This document shows, piece by piece, positions 18,257-28,438 of a DNA stretch of 64,000 bases; the stretch's first letter is position 1, and each line of letters starts with the position of its first letter. Made by a program: the position numbers and the translations under genes. The notes under the pieces are model-generated. The model had not been told where the DNA came from. It saw nothing but the letters and a program-made list of their open reading frames with translations, and made no database searches. The stretch is from an uncultured Gammaproteobacteria bacterium (GTDB lineage Bacteria > Pseudomonadota > Gammaproteobacteria > JAADHQ01): assembly GCA_947258655.1 (NCBI GenBank), contig CAMYJD010000004.1, positions 7,644 through 71,643 on the forward strand, given 5' to 3'.

Positions 18257-18856
18257 ATGGAAGATTTTAAAATCAGGCCTGGCGGTATTATGCAAATGAA
18301 AGTTCTCAGGAGAGATAATAATAAACGTTACGAGGTCCAGTATATAGGCCATATACCTGGATAAGCTGTGTTTATATCAACGCCTATTGTAAATGGGCTG
18401 CCAGTTAATGCTATCGTTGGTAGCAGTTGTGCTGTACGTTTTGTGTCTGGTAAAGATATCTATGCATTCCATGCCAATGTTCGACAGGTTCATAATGAAG
18501 CGTTACATTATGTTGTTTTGCCATACCCGGAAAAAATTGAGAGTGTGGCAGTCAGGCAATCAGAAAGAGTAAAGGCATTCGTGGAGGCCAGAACCTCGAT
18601 CGTTGGAGGTGATGGGGAAGAGATGGTTAACATGGTGCGAAATATCAGTAGCAGTGGTGTTTTGCTGGTATGCGAAAAAAGCCTTGGTGATGTGGATGTG
18701 GACCTGATTGTGAAGTTCAAGCTACCATTTGCTGGAACTGAGACAGAGGTCTGCATTGAAGGTACTATTCGAAATGTAGCTGAGCAAAAGCAGGGTGAGA
18801 GTGAAGACCACAGTAGCAGGCGCTATGGAATCATGTTTAAGGAACTGAATGATTAA
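18257..18856 (+). pseudogene. YcgR-like flagellar brake / PilZ protein with an in-frame stop
   Basis: From the ATG at 18257 the frame encodes a YcgR N-terminal start (M-E-D-F-K-I-R-P-G-G), reaches Y-I-G-H-I-P-G, then meets TAA at 18362-18364. The same frame continues without a shift as A-V-F-I-S-T-P and on to the stop at 18854, giving about 200 residues in all. This continuity is what a single nonsense change in a YcgR-N plus PilZ gene would leave. The PilZ c-di-GMP motif is intact: R-Q-S-E-R, then N-I-S-S-S-G. A GTG at 18368 could still give a 162-residue PilZ product, but no ribosome-binding site is evident. Confidence 0.7.
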
Positions 18857-19157
18857 ACTCGAATACAGATTCACGGCTACATTTATGAACAACAGGCAAA
18901 AAACCGTCTGTTTGATGTAATAAGCGATAAAGTTTAGGCTGGTGTTGTTAACAATCGCCAGGTCAGGCTCCATTGTGATAGGTATTAAATTGTCAGTTCA
19001 ATCGAGTCTAACCCCGTAAGCATGGTCAAACGTAAGGCGAAAAATAGCGGCAGCCAAATGAAATTCCGTAATCTGGATGTGCGTAATTTACCACTGATGC
19101 TATAGATCGTATCCTCTCAATTACCTGTTCAGAATCTGCATCGAATGGAGATTATCT
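18857..19157. other. Intergenic region without a recognisable gene
   Basis: About 300 bases between the PilZ gene and the lipoprotein gene. I see no coding pattern, RNA gene or clear terminator. GGAG lies near 19147-19150 and serves the next gene. Confidence 0.4.
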
Positions 19158-20285
19158 ATGCATTATAAAATTTGGCTCCGGCCCGTCTTGTTCATGCAGA
19201 CTTTTGTTTTTATCTGCGCCTGTTCGCCATTACCACACCGGCACGATGTTGCCATATTCAAGGACAGTGTGGACGCTTCGGTAGATGCCTTTGAAATTCT
19301 CAGGCTTGATGCTGAGCGAAAGCTTATGAAGGACAATGAAAAGCGCCTGGCCCGCCGTGGCGTCAAAGTCGAGCCGGTCGGTGATTGTACCGCGGTTATT
19401 ACTGACAAATTGCAAAAAGATGCAAGCTGTATGGCGCAATGGTCTATTTATCGCGCAAAACAAGCCAGCAAGCGGTCTGATATAGTAGAACCAGGTTGTA
19501 AAGAACCTGCCTTCGATGTACATACGAAGCGATTTATTTTCTATGACATAGAGAAAGTTTATCGGACCGAAGCTGACGCGTGCCGACTAGGTGTACGTAG
19601 GGGTAATAGCGTATCCCCTGATGCCTTGGCCAGAACTGGTGTTCTCCAGAACACAGCAATTTTAAGTCGACAATTGAAAAGCTACGTCGATGCGCTGAGC
19701 AAGCTGACGGAGGTCTCGGATTTCGATGCGCTGAACTCAGCCGTTGGAGATGCCAAACTGGCGCTCGACGGGCTTGCGGTTCGTGTCGAGGAAATGTCCG
19801 GTAAACAACTGGCAATGCAGCAGGCTATGGATCCGATAACTGACCTTCTTGGGTCTTCTCTAAAGTTGTTATTAGAAAATCGTCGTTACAATGCACTGAA
19901 AAAAATTACTCAACAGGCTGATCCTGTAATTGCACAATCAGCCGGCATCCTGTCCAGGAACTCAATGGTTCTGATGATCCCAAGGCTGCGGGAACTAGGT
20001 GATCAATATCTTGCTAGTACCGAAGTATTCAATGAAGAACTGAAAAATAGTGAATGGTTAATAGCCCTCGCACACGCCCGGCTACATCAGGCAAGCTATT
20101 TAACGCTGTATCGGGGCCATCCGGCTTCTGCTTTTCAGTCTATGGCAGATGCCCATCATGCCCTCGTGGAAGCGCTTGATGATCCAGAAAGCCAGTTTAT
20201 GTCAATGAAAGCTTCGATTAAGGAATTTTCCGCAACCGCCAAGGCTGCCCGTGAAAGCCTGGTCAAGGTAAATGGGGATAAATAA
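19158..20285 (+). CDS. Hypothetical lipoprotein, mostly helical
   Basis: I do not recognise this family. The protein has 375 residues and opens with a signal peptide ending in F-I-C-A-C-S, where C22 fits a lipobox (I-C-A-C), so it is probably anchored to a membrane. Residues 30-70 are charged and helical. Four further cysteines lie between about 75 and 140 and could form disulfides. The C-terminal two thirds is predicted helical with repeated leucines and alanines. Its stop shares a base with the start of the 136-residue gene downstream, so the two form a translationally coupled pair. Confidence 0.7.
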   Translation: MHYKIWLRPVLFMQTFVFICACSPLPHRHDVAIFKDSVDASVDAFEILRLDAERKLMKDNEKRLARRGVKVEPVGDCTAVITDKLQKDASCMAQWSIYRAKQASKRSDIVEPGCKEPAFDVHTKRFIFYDIEKVYRTEADACRLGVRRGNSVSPDALARTGVLQNTAILSRQLKSYVDALSKLTEVSDFDALNSAVGDAKLALDGLAVRVEEMSGKQLAMQQAMDPITDLLGSSLKLLLENRRYNALKKITQQADPVIAQSAGILSRNSMVLMIPRLRELGDQYLASTEVFNEELKNSEWLIALAHARLHQASYLTLYRGHPASAFQSMADAHHALVEALDDPESQFMSMKASIKEFSATAKAARESLVKVNGDK

Positions 20286-20695
20286 TGGTTACCAAAAAGA
20301 AAACAAATAGGAAGAAAAGCAAGAACAAAAGTGCAGCAAAGACCACGATACGTATCAAGCCGTCGGATCTAACCATAGTGATCGAAGACCAGCTGGGTCT
20401 GGCGCTAGCCAATGTGCGTCGGGAGATCCGTAATGCACGAGGAGACGATATTAAAGAGCTGCAAAAAAAACGCGAGCAACTTAACAAGGCTCTGGACGAA
20501 TTTGTTTATCTGCACCTGCAAAGTATTGATTCCGATCCGCTTATCAAGGCTGCAGTGGACGAGCTTGCCTTACTAACGCAACAGATTTTTGTTTCCGTAC
20601 GCGAAATGCAAACGGTTAAAAAGGCGATTAAAAAGGCCACTAATATCATTGGCTACGCCGATAAGTTTCTGGGAATTGTACTCAATCGAGTATGA
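20285..20695 (+). CDS. Hypothetical small coiled-coil protein, partner of the lipoprotein
   Basis: Unrecognised protein of 136 residues. The first 25 residues are strongly basic (K-K-K-T-N-R-K-K-S-K-N-K). A long amphipathic helix follows, rich in E, K and L (about 40-80), then a second helical part. There is no signal peptide or membrane segment, so it should be cytoplasmic. Overlap with the lipoprotein gene by one base suggests a joint function. A bidirectional terminator lies about 110 bases downstream. Confidence 0.65.
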   Translation: MVTKKKTNRKKSKNKSAAKTTIRIKPSDLTIVIEDQLGLALANVRREIRNARGDDIKELQKKREQLNKALDEFVYLHLQSIDSDPLIKAAVDELALLTQQIFVSVREMQTVKKAIKKATNIIGYADKFLGIVLNRV

Positions 20696-20805
20696 CTGAA
20701 AGTCTGTAACAGTTTCTATATAGTCTGTCTTTAAATTGATTTATATTGCCTCTACGAAGCAAGGCAGACGCACGTCCGTATCGTACCGGGCGCTCCATAT
20801 CCTGG

Positions 20806-20831
20806 AAAAAGGCCCGTTTAAAGGCCTTTTT
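20806..20831. terminator. Bidirectional rho-independent terminator
   Basis: AAAAAGGCC at 20806-20814 pairs with GGCCTTTTT at 20823-20831 around an eight-base loop. A U tract follows on both strands. It sits between two convergent transcription units and probably ends both. Confidence 0.8.
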
Positions 20832-20843
20832 ACTGCGATGCAT

Positions 20844-23219
20844 TCAATGACTCACAATATAACGCTGCAAACGATCGAGCCAGCTATCCAGGCCCTGCTG
20901 ATCAACAAAGAAATCAAACTGGCCAGCACTGCGCTGTAGAGTCATCAAATCAATGAGAAAATCGAAGACCGCATTGGTCGCTGCCTCGTCAGCAACCAAC
21001 GCGGCATTCTGGGCATCTAGCAAATCCAGAATAGAGACAGCACCGCGGGAGTAGGCCTCCGTGACCAGATCCAGGTTTTTTTTCGCTGCAGTCGCTGCAG
21101 TTTGTGAAAGCTGGATGGAGGGATAAGAGGCGCCAATGCGATACAACGCGGCCCTGATGCGTTGTTCGATACGTTCTCTGATTGCATCATTCTGGATAAC
21201 CAGCTGGCTTAGCTCCAGGCGACTGCCCGCTAGACGTGAACGTCGGCCACCTCCCTCGAACAGCGGCAATGACACATTAACACTGACCGACAGGTCGGTA
21301 TCGTTCTGTGCTGACGGTCCAGCCAGACGTTGTTCGTCCATCACATGCGTAACTTTACCTTGCAGTGTGACCGTCGGCGACCAATAGGCGCGTCGATTTG
21401 CCTTGATTTCCCTTTTTGTTGCAGCGAGTAATGCTTCGGTTGCTGCAATTTCAGGTGAGGCGGCCAGCCCTTCTTGTATCAGAAAGTCACCCATGAGTTT
21501 AAAGGCACGATCGTTACTGACATATTCAAACAATTCTTTACGGCTTACCATGAGACGGGGATCATCCAGAGTGGCCGGCTCGGCGATAAAGGGCTCGTCC
21601 AATGGGCGATGCAGCAATTGATTGATTGCATCACGGCTTTGTTGCAGTTGTGCCTGGGCATCGAGAAGTTCCTGGCGAGCGGTGGCCAGTTCGCTTTCCC
21701 AGCGATAGACCTCGGCAGGATTGGCGACACCGATCTGTTGCCGGTCCCTGGATGTTTCCAGGTTTGCACGCGTAAGCTTCATATCTTCTCGGCGGATATG
21801 AATAAATGTTTGCGCCTTTAGCAGGTTGAGGTATGCGCTGGTCGCCTCCTGGATGATATCCAGTTGTAGCTGATGCTTGAGTGCTTCGCGGTTATTTTGT
21901 AAATAACGCTGAATCTCCACATTAGCGCGTATCGAGTCGGAGTATAGCAATTGACTCAACGTGACAGCGGCGGTCGAGGCGCGCTCGGCCGCCGCGCCAC
22001 TAGTGACGGTTGTACTGTCATCATTAAGCTGGCTGTAATTGAGGCTGGCATTGAGTTGTGGTAGCAATTGGGCACGAGCCAGATCTATCTCGGTCTTACC
22101 TACTTCGAGCCCTATTGCCGCTGCACGCAGATCCAGATTGGCATCAACGGCCTCCAGTGCGACAGCCGCCAGCGACAAGTGTCGCCCCATTGGTGCAGGT
22201 TCTTCGTGTAACAGTATCGCCTCATTCAAAATGTCAAAGCGGGGTGAAATACCGATAGACCTTGCAGTGGCCATATTGATAGTCAGGCGCCGCTTGCTTT
22301 TAAAACTGACTGCTTGCTTGTCGGCGGGCTCACCATGTAATACCGAGTGCATGTTCAAGGCATTACGACGCGCCAGTCGACGCCAGTCAGATGCCGGGGC
22401 CTCAGCCATCAATATTCCCTGCTCGACCAGGCGAGAGTCGAGCAGGCTGTAGCTGGGCAGTTTTTTCTCAATCAGAGCGGCAATGAGTTGCTCCATAGTT
22501 GCAGGATCAAGACGTGCCAGGTCTGTGACGACGACACAGTCGATATCAGTAGCCAGGCGGGCTGCCAGGTTTTCGTTACGCGTGCGTTGACGGATAAACA
22601 TCAAGTCTACGCCGCCGGCAGCAGTCACTTCCTTGGCACGACGAATGAGTCCCGGTTGGGCAGTATAATTGGCCTCATCAACAAAAACCGCGATTTTTTT
22701 GCAAGCGGCGATGCTTGTGAATACGCGCAGGTCACGTACAAAGTCGGCGCCACCGCTTAAGTAATTGAGGTGTTTAACACCACTGGTATTGTTCTTAGCC
22801 GGCAGGCCTTGTAGTTGCGCATCCATGACAAACGGGGCAAAGGTCGGTTTGTTCAATGGTTTGGTAAATGCGGCGATGGCGCTGGAGACATAACCCAGCG
22901 CCAACACCATATCGACCTGTGGATCCGTCTGCAGTTGTTTGTGTGCAGCCGCAATGCGTTTGACAGACCAGTTACCATCCAGTTGCTTGTTGGCAGGAAA
23001 ACGCACGTCGAAATCGTCGCCAGCCAGCACCAGAAGCTCGTTTTTAAACAACTGCGGTGACCAGCTGCTATGTTCAATCGGCCCGTCCGTGACAATACCT
23101 ATATTGACGATCTTTGCTGCCTGGGCTGCTGGCGTCAATACGAGGATCAGTATAAGCAGATACCTGAATAGTCGATGGGGCTTCATATTATTTTGATTGT
23201 CTATGTGCATGATATTCAT
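20844..23219 (-). CDS. Binding-protein domain fused to TolC-like outer-membrane channel
   Basis: Protein of 791 residues, almost twice the usual TolC length. After a signal peptide (hydrophobic run, then T-P-A-A-Q-A), residues of about 35-300 look like an ABC substrate-binding protein (I-V-N-I-G-I-V-T-D-G-P opening, alternating alpha/beta pattern). The rest (about 340-780) is a TolC/outer-membrane factor with repeated long helices, the strand Q-L-N-A-S-L-N-Y-S-Q, and the family motif R-G-A-V-S-I-L-D-L-L-D-A-Q near residue 735. It is the last gene of the exporter operon and overlaps the permease stop by four bases (ATGA). An internal ATG at 23186 would give a tidier signal peptide. Confidence 0.8.
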   Translation of the reverse strand: MNIMHIDNQNNMKPHRLFRYLLILILVLTPAAQAAKIVNIGIVTDGPIEHSSWSPQLFKNELLVLAGDDFDVRFPANKQLDGNWSVKRIAAAHKQLQTDPQVDMVLALGYVSSAIAAFTKPLNKPTFAPFVMDAQLQGLPAKNNTSGVKHLNYLSGGADFVRDLRVFTSIAACKKIAVFVDEANYTAQPGLIRRAKEVTAAGGVDLMFIRQRTRNENLAARLATDIDCVVVTDLARLDPATMEQLIAALIEKKLPSYSLLDSRLVEQGILMAEAPASDWRRLARRNALNMHSVLHGEPADKQAVSFKSKRRLTINMATARSIGISPRFDILNEAILLHEEPAPMGRHLSLAAVALEAVDANLDLRAAAIGLEVGKTEIDLARAQLLPQLNASLNYSQLNDDSTTVTSGAAAERASTAAVTLSQLLYSDSIRANVEIQRYLQNNREALKHQLQLDIIQEATSAYLNLLKAQTFIHIRREDMKLTRANLETSRDRQQIGVANPAEVYRWESELATARQELLDAQAQLQQSRDAINQLLHRPLDEPFIAEPATLDDPRLMVSRKELFEYVSNDRAFKLMGDFLIQEGLAASPEIAATEALLAATKREIKANRRAYWSPTVTLQGKVTHVMDEQRLAGPSAQNDTDLSVSVNVSLPLFEGGGRRSRLAGSRLELSQLVIQNDAIRERIEQRIRAALYRIGASYPSIQLSQTAATAAKKNLDLVTEAYSRGAVSILDLLDAQNAALVADEAATNAVFDFLIDLMTLQRSAGQFDFFVDQQGLDSWLDRLQRYIVSH

Positions 23220-24340
23220 ACTTGTGTCAGGGTAACGGTTTTACGAAAACGCAACAGAGCGGCAATAAAGAATACTGCGCCAATCACAGCCGTTGCGAAC
23301 AGGTCGGGCCAGATCACATCCAGGCCGGCATCACGAAACAAGATGGCCTTGGCCATGTTGACAAAATGGGTGGAAGGGACCAGTTGCATGATCATTTGCA
23401 GTTCAAATGGCATGCTGTCTAACGGAGTATGTGCGCCTGAAAGCAACATCATGATGACAAACACAATCATGGCGAGCAAGCCAAACTGTGGCATGGAGCG
23501 CGCTAACGTCGCCAGATAAATGCCTAGTGATGTCACGGAGAACAGATAGATCACAGTAACGAACAAGTATAGTGGGGTGGAGCCGATAATGACGGTCCCC
23601 AGGGCACCTTTTACCACGAGGTACAATGACAGGCTGGCAGCCAGCACGACCACCAGGCCATTGGCCCACACCTTGGCCAACATAATCTCGATCGGTCGCA
23701 ACGGCATGACCAGTAAATGTTCTATAGTGCCGTGTTCACGTTCGCGCACCAGGGCCGCACCGGTAAGGAGGATTGCCATCAGGGTGATATTGTTAGTCAG
23801 CGCCATTGCACCTTGAAAGCCCTTCGCCTCCATGTTGGGGTTGAACTTGGCCCGGGTGACAATGCTGACCTCCGCTGGCGCGTGATCGTCTTTTAAAAAT
23901 GTACGCATTTCCTGGGCAATGATATGCTGGATATAACCGGCGCCGGTTGCGGCCATTCCCATGGCCGTGGCATCCACATTGAGCTGGATCCGTGTCGGTC
24001 GTCCGGCCATCAGATCTGCCTGGAATCCCGGTGGAATATCAACAACAAAGGCATAGCGTGCCGCCTCCATACTGGTATCAATGTCGTCAATCATGATCTC
24101 ATCCGGGGCTTGAAAATGTGGTGGCAGCAAGGCATCGCCTATACGTCGCGATAGTTGTGAGCGGTCTTCGTCGACAATGGCCACCGCAGCATTGACGACA
24201 CCGGTAACAGCATTTTCGGCCTCCTCGAAAACAGCGAGGCTGAACATATAGACGATCAGGAACAGCATCACCGGGTCATAGAGCAGGCTAAACAGCTCTT
24301 TGATCCCCAGTTGAAAAATGTTGACCAGATTACGTTTCAT
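23216..24340 (-). CDS. ABC-2 type permease (YhhJ/YbhR-like)
   Basis: Inner-membrane permease of 374 residues. One membrane segment lies near the N terminus (L-F-L-I-V-Y-M-F-S-L-A-V-F), a large periplasmic domain follows, and five helices sit at the C terminus. The conserved E-R-E-H-G-T-I-E-H-L-L-V-M-P-L-R motif of ABC-2 exporters is present near residue 200. The order here (HlyD, RbbA-like, YhhJ-like) equals the E. coli yhiI-rbbA-yhhJ operon. It begins three bases after the end of the ATPase gene. Confidence 0.88.
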   Translation of the reverse strand: MKRNLVNIFQLGIKELFSLLYDPVMLFLIVYMFSLAVFEEAENAVTGVVNAAVAIVDEDRSQLSRRIGDALLPPHFQAPDEIMIDDIDTSMEAARYAFVVDIPPGFQADLMAGRPTRIQLNVDATAMGMAATGAGYIQHIIAQEMRTFLKDDHAPAEVSIVTRAKFNPNMEAKGFQGAMALTNNITLMAILLTGAALVREREHGTIEHLLVMPLRPIEIMLAKVWANGLVVVLAASLSLYLVVKGALGTVIIGSTPLYLFVTVIYLFSVTSLGIYLATLARSMPQFGLLAMIVFVIMMLLSGAHTPLDSMPFELQMIMQLVPSTHFVNMAKAILFRDAGLDVIWPDLFATAVIGAVFFIAALLRFRKTVTLTQV

Positions 24341-24342
24341 GA

Positions 24343-27072
24343 TTAGCGCTCTTGCGTCTTCAGTAATGTTAGTCCCAGTAGCAGATAGACGCCAATTAGC
24401 AGCGTGAGCATGAAAAAGTTGGATATCAGTACTTCAAAGCCAAGCGACTTCGTGAATGTGCCCAAACTGATTTGCTGAAAATAGCTGCTGGGGAATATGC
24501 GTGCGAATACCTGGGCGCCTGGTGTCAGCGAGGCTACAGGTGTGAAGAAACCGGCAAAGTTTACCGCTGGTACAGTGGTAATGATGGCGGTACCGAAGAT
24601 TGCAGCGATCTGGGTCTTCATAAACGACGACATCAGCAAACCCAGGCCTGTGGTGGCGATGACATACAGCAATCCTCCGACCAGCAAGGCTGCCACACTG
24701 CCCTTAATGGGAACCTGGAACAGATACACGGTCAGTAAGACGAGACTGGCAAAGTTGATCAAGCCGATAACGACATAGGGTGTCTGCTTGCCCAGCAGGA
24801 ATTCCAGTCCACTCACAGGGGTGGCATAGAAATTGGTAATAGAACCTAGTTCCTTTTCACGCACCACTCCGGCCGCTGTCATCATTGCGGGTATCCAGAT
24901 CAGTAATAACATGATAGTGCCGGGCACAATGGAATATACGCTCTTGAAATCCTGGTTGTAGCGAAAACGCGTTTCGACATTGGCTGGCACAGTCTGGCCG
25001 GCTTTGTCAGAGGCTGTACGCAGGCGCTGTTCAAGGTAGGACTGATGCACGCCGAGTATATAGCCGCGTGCGGTTTCAGCGCTGAAGGGGACCGTGCCAT
25101 CAAGCCAGATACCGACCTCCGGCTGACGACCACGCTTTATGTCCTTGGCAAACCCGGATGGAATCTCTATGGCGAAGCTCAGTTGCGCCTTGCGTAATTG
25201 AGCGTCCATGTCGGCGTAATTATATAATGGCGCTCGCTGCTCAAAATAGCGTGAACCGGCAAAGTTTTCCAGGTAATTGCGGCTTTCCGGGCTCTGGTCA
25301 CGATCGAGCACCGCATAGGAGATATCTTCAACATCAAAGGTGATACCATAACCGAAGGCGATCATCAGAATGATAGGCCCGAGGATGGCAAAGGCGATTC
25401 GAATCGGATCGCGGGCGATTTCCAGACTCTCCCGACGGGCATAGGCCCAGCCGCGGCGCGGGTCGAATCGCGCACTGCGTGGCCGTGTTTGTGTTGGGGC
25501 GGTTTGTACCGAGCGGTCAGAATCCTTGTCCGTGGCTTCCATGACATCCGTAGCAGTATCCTCCAGATAGGCGATAAAGGCTTCTTCGAGATTGGCGGCT
25601 TCGCGCGTGCGTACCAGCTCGGCGGGCGTATCCTGGGCCAGCACCCGCCCGGCATGCATAAGCGAGATGCGGTCACAGCGCTCGGCCTCATTCATGAAAT
25701 GCGTGGATATAAAAATAGTGACGCCATCTTCCCGGGATAGCTGGAGCAACAATTGCCAGAATTGGTCACGCGCTACTGGATCTACCCCCGAGGTGGGCTC
25801 GTCAAGGATCAGCATTTCCGGGTCATGAATGACTGCGACAGCCAAAGAGAGTCTCTGGCGTACCCCAAGTGGCAGTCTTTCCGTCAGTTCATCGATCACA
25901 TCTTCGAGGCCAAAACGTTCAACCATCTCGATCACCCTTGCCGCGATCTGTGATCCGGGCAACTGGAAAATACGCGCATGCAGTACCAGGTTTTGACGCA
26001 CTGTCAGTTCACTATAGAGCGAAAACGCCTGGGTCATGTAACCAACCCGTCGGCGCAGGTCGATGTCAGTGGCATTGGCCGATTTCCCGAATAATCTTGC
26101 TTCACCCGATGAAATCGGCAGCAGGCCGGTAAGCATCTTCATCGTGGTAGTCTTGCCACAGCCATTGGATCCGAGAAAACCGAAGATTTCACCGCGTTCG
26201 ATGCGGAAGCTGACCTGGTCAACGGCAACGAATTCACCAAAACGACGTGTCAATTCATTGGCTTCAATGGCCACTTCTGCTTCCCGGCTCAGGCGCGGCG
26301 GAATGAGCAGGCTCTGATGGCCATGACGTTTCTCGGGCGGTAACAGTTCAATAAAGGCCGACTCCAGGCTAGGGGTGCCGGTGCTGGATTTCAATTCAGT
26401 CGGGCTGCCGGTAGCCAGTACCTTGCCGTCATCCATCGCGATCAGCCAATCAAAGCGTTCGGCCTCATCCATATAGGCCGTGGCGACGATCACGCTCATG
26501 CCTTCACGACGGGTACGAATGCGCTCGATCAATTCCCAGAACTGCCGTCGAGATAAAGGATCGACACCGGTGGTGGGTTCGTCCAGAATCAGTAAATCGG
26601 GATCGTGGATCAATGCACAACACAAGCCCAGTTTTTGTTTCATACCACCCGAAAGCTTGCCGGCAGGGCGGTTGGCAAAGGCAGCGAGACCAGTGCTATC
26701 AAGTAACTCGCGGATACGCCAGGCACGTTGTTCCTTGTTGTGACCAAACAAACGGCCGAAGAAATCGACATTTTCGAAGACCGACAGGGTCATGTAGAGG
26801 TTACGACCCAGACCCTGGGGCATGTATGCGATGTGGGGACCGACAGCCATGCGATTCAGACTGCGGTTCATGTCACGACCGAACACCTGAACAACACCCT
26901 GCTGAATTTTACGTACTCCCGAGATCAGGGCCAGCAGGCTGGACTTGCCAACGCCGTCAGGGCCGATTAAACCCACCATACACCCGGCCGGTATTTCCAT
27001 ATCGATACCGTCAAGGGCAACACTATTTTTATAATGGTGGCTGAGTGCATTGATGCGGGCGATGGTTTTCAT
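24343..27072 (-). CDS. rbbA: RbbA-like double ABC ATPase fused to a permease
   Basis: Protein of 909 residues, nearly the length of E. coli RbbA. The first ATPase (about 1-240) has Walker [10 protein letters not shown] and signature L-S-G-G-M-K-Q-K. The second (about 260-500) has Walker [10 protein letters not shown] and a degenerate signature L-P-L-G-V-R-Q-R. Walker B is L-I-L-D-E-P-T in both. The C-terminal third (about 540-909) is an ABC-2 permease with [14 protein letters not shown]. RbbA in E. coli is called ribosome-associated ATPase, but the gene context here is that of a tripartite exporter. The substrate is unknown. Confidence 0.85.
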   Translation of the reverse strand: MKTIARINALSHHYKNSVALDGIDMEIPAGCMVGLIGPDGVGKSSLLALISGVRKIQQGVVQVFGRDMNRSLNRMAVGPHIAYMPQGLGRNLYMTLSVFENVDFFGRLFGHNKEQRAWRIRELLDSTGLAAFANRPAGKLSGGMKQKLGLCCALIHDPDLLILDEPTTGVDPLSRRQFWELIERIRTRREGMSVIVATAYMDEAERFDWLIAMDDGKVLATGSPTELKSSTGTPSLESAFIELLPPEKRHGHQSLLIPPRLSREAEVAIEANELTRRFGEFVAVDQVSFRIERGEIFGFLGSNGCGKTTTMKMLTGLLPISSGEARLFGKSANATDIDLRRRVGYMTQAFSLYSELTVRQNLVLHARIFQLPGSQIAARVIEMVERFGLEDVIDELTERLPLGVRQRLSLAVAVIHDPEMLILDEPTSGVDPVARDQFWQLLLQLSREDGVTIFISTHFMNEAERCDRISLMHAGRVLAQDTPAELVRTREAANLEEAFIAYLEDTATDVMEATDKDSDRSVQTAPTQTRPRSARFDPRRGWAYARRESLEIARDPIRIAFAILGPIILMIAFGYGITFDVEDISYAVLDRDQSPESRNYLENFAGSRYFEQRAPLYNYADMDAQLRKAQLSFAIEIPSGFAKDIKRGRQPEVGIWLDGTVPFSAETARGYILGVHQSYLEQRLRTASDKAGQTVPANVETRFRYNQDFKSVYSIVPGTIMLLLIWIPAMMTAAGVVREKELGSITNFYATPVSGLEFLLGKQTPYVVIGLINFASLVLLTVYLFQVPIKGSVAALLVGGLLYVIATTGLGLLMSSFMKTQIAAIFGTAIITTVPAVNFAGFFTPVASLTPGAQVFARIFPSSYFQQISLGTFTKSLGFEVLISNFFMLTLLIGVYLLLGLTLLKTQER

Positions 27073-27112
27073 CGACTATCCCTTTCTCAATAACTTCCTC
27101 TCAATACATGAG

Positions 27113-28108
27113 TCATGGTTTGTTTTCTTCAGCTTGCAAGTTTTCTGGCCAACTGGCCGTCGGATCGAGACGTATATAGGCAATGCCCGGAATACCCGTC
27201 TTGGCCAGGGCGGCATGTTTGTTGAGAAACCCGGAATCGAGTTGCACCTTGATTCTGAACATCAGCTTTTCACGTTCACTACGTGTTTCCACTTCTTTGG
27301 GTGTAAACTGGGCCCTTGGTGCGACAAAGGAAACACTGGCCAATATTAATGTATCGGCCAGACCGTCAAGCACTATGCGTGAATCGGAGCCGATGGCCAC
27401 CCTGGCCGCCTCTTGTGTGGGCAGAAAAATGGTCATATAGATATCAGTGGGATCGAGCACAGTGAGTACTTTACCGCCAGCGGGGAGAACTTCTCCAGGT
27501 TCCGCCAGGCGGTAAAGCACCCTGCCATTAATCGGGGAGCGTAACACGCTGTCATCAATTTGCGTTGCTATCAACTCGGTGTCGGCGATCGCAGCTTCGA
27601 TCGCTGCATCGGCATTGGAGAGCTGGGCTCTGGCGGCAGCGAGTGTCGCCTTTGCGGTTTCTACTGCGGTCTCATTACGCTGCAAATGTTCCAGGGCAAT
27701 ACTATCGTTCTCATACAGCCCCTTGGAGCGCTCCAGTTCTTTCCTTGCAAGTGAGAGTTCACTCCGGCGCTGGGCGATCACAGCCGTAGCAGAATGCTTT
27801 TCATGTTTAATGCGGCGAACCTCTGCTTCGGCCTTGCGGAGTTGCGCCGCTAGTTCTCGCGTATCAAAGCGAACCAGAATCTGGCTGGTTTCGACCTTGT
27901 CTCCTTCCTTGACCAGCACTTGTTCAATCCGACCGCCATATTTTGTCGTAATATCCACCTCAACGGCTTCGGTACGTCCGTTACCAGACACGAAACCTTC
28001 CGGGAGTTCTGGCTGGCGCAGTAGTGTCAGCACATAAGCCACCGCAATAGTGGCTACTGCTACAACAATCAGGATTATTTTTGATCGTTTTACTCGACTT
28101 CCAGCCAT
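27113..28108 (-). CDS. HlyD-family membrane fusion protein (YhiI-like)
   Basis: Periplasmic adaptor of the exporter. A single membrane anchor (I-I-L-I-V-V-A-V-A-T-I-A-V-A-Y-V-L) is followed by a lipoyl-like half (G-G-R-I-E-Q-V-L-V-K-E-G-D-K-V), a helical hairpin (about 90-180), and a second lipoyl half (L-R-S-P-I-N-G-R-V-L). I use the ATG at 28108 rather than the TTG at 28132; GGGAAG lies just before it, though the spacing is tight. It is the first gene of a four-gene operon that ends with the TolC-like fusion, so a complete tripartite pump is encoded. Confidence 0.88.
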   Translation of the reverse strand: MAGSRVKRSKIILIVVAVATIAVAYVLTLLRQPELPEGFVSGNGRTEAVEVDITTKYGGRIEQVLVKEGDKVETSQILVRFDTRELAAQLRKAEAEVRRIKHEKHSATAVIAQRRSELSLARKELERSKGLYENDSIALEHLQRNETAVETAKATLAAARAQLSNADAAIEAAIADTELIATQIDDSVLRSPINGRVLYRLAEPGEVLPAGGKVLTVLDPTDIYMTIFLPTQEAARVAIGSDSRIVLDGLADTLILASVSFVAPRAQFTPKEVETRSEREKLMFRIKVQLDSGFLNKHAALAKTGIPGIAYIRLDPTASWPENLQAEENKP

Positions 28109-28438
28109 AGACTTCCCATGTTCATTTGGCAACGCGCGATATTAGTTATTGGCCCGACAATCACTCACAACAGCCAAGTTAGGTTCGGGTATTACCTACA
28201 CTATAACAACTAGTATAGGTTAATCCATTAGATTAGTGGATACCGGAAACAGGATTATGCCTGGTAATTGATTATTGGCAACAGGTGTCCCGCTTGTGTC
28301 TTAATATAAACAATAAATTACTGGTTTCTATATTATCTGTTAAGAGTACGTTCGACAAGCATCCGCAGGATGCGCAGTACGCCGGTGCAAAGCATTTACT
28401 TCTGTCCACTCATTACTAAAATCGGGTGTAGAAGTCAG
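28109..28438. other. Intergenic region upstream of the exporter operon
   Basis: About 330 bases holding the promoter region for the exporter on minus. An imperfect repeat (ctataacaactagtatag) lies near 28201-28218 and could be a regulator site, but I cannot assign it. No regulator gene such as a TetR-type repressor is adjacent. No coding pattern is seen. Confidence 0.3.
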
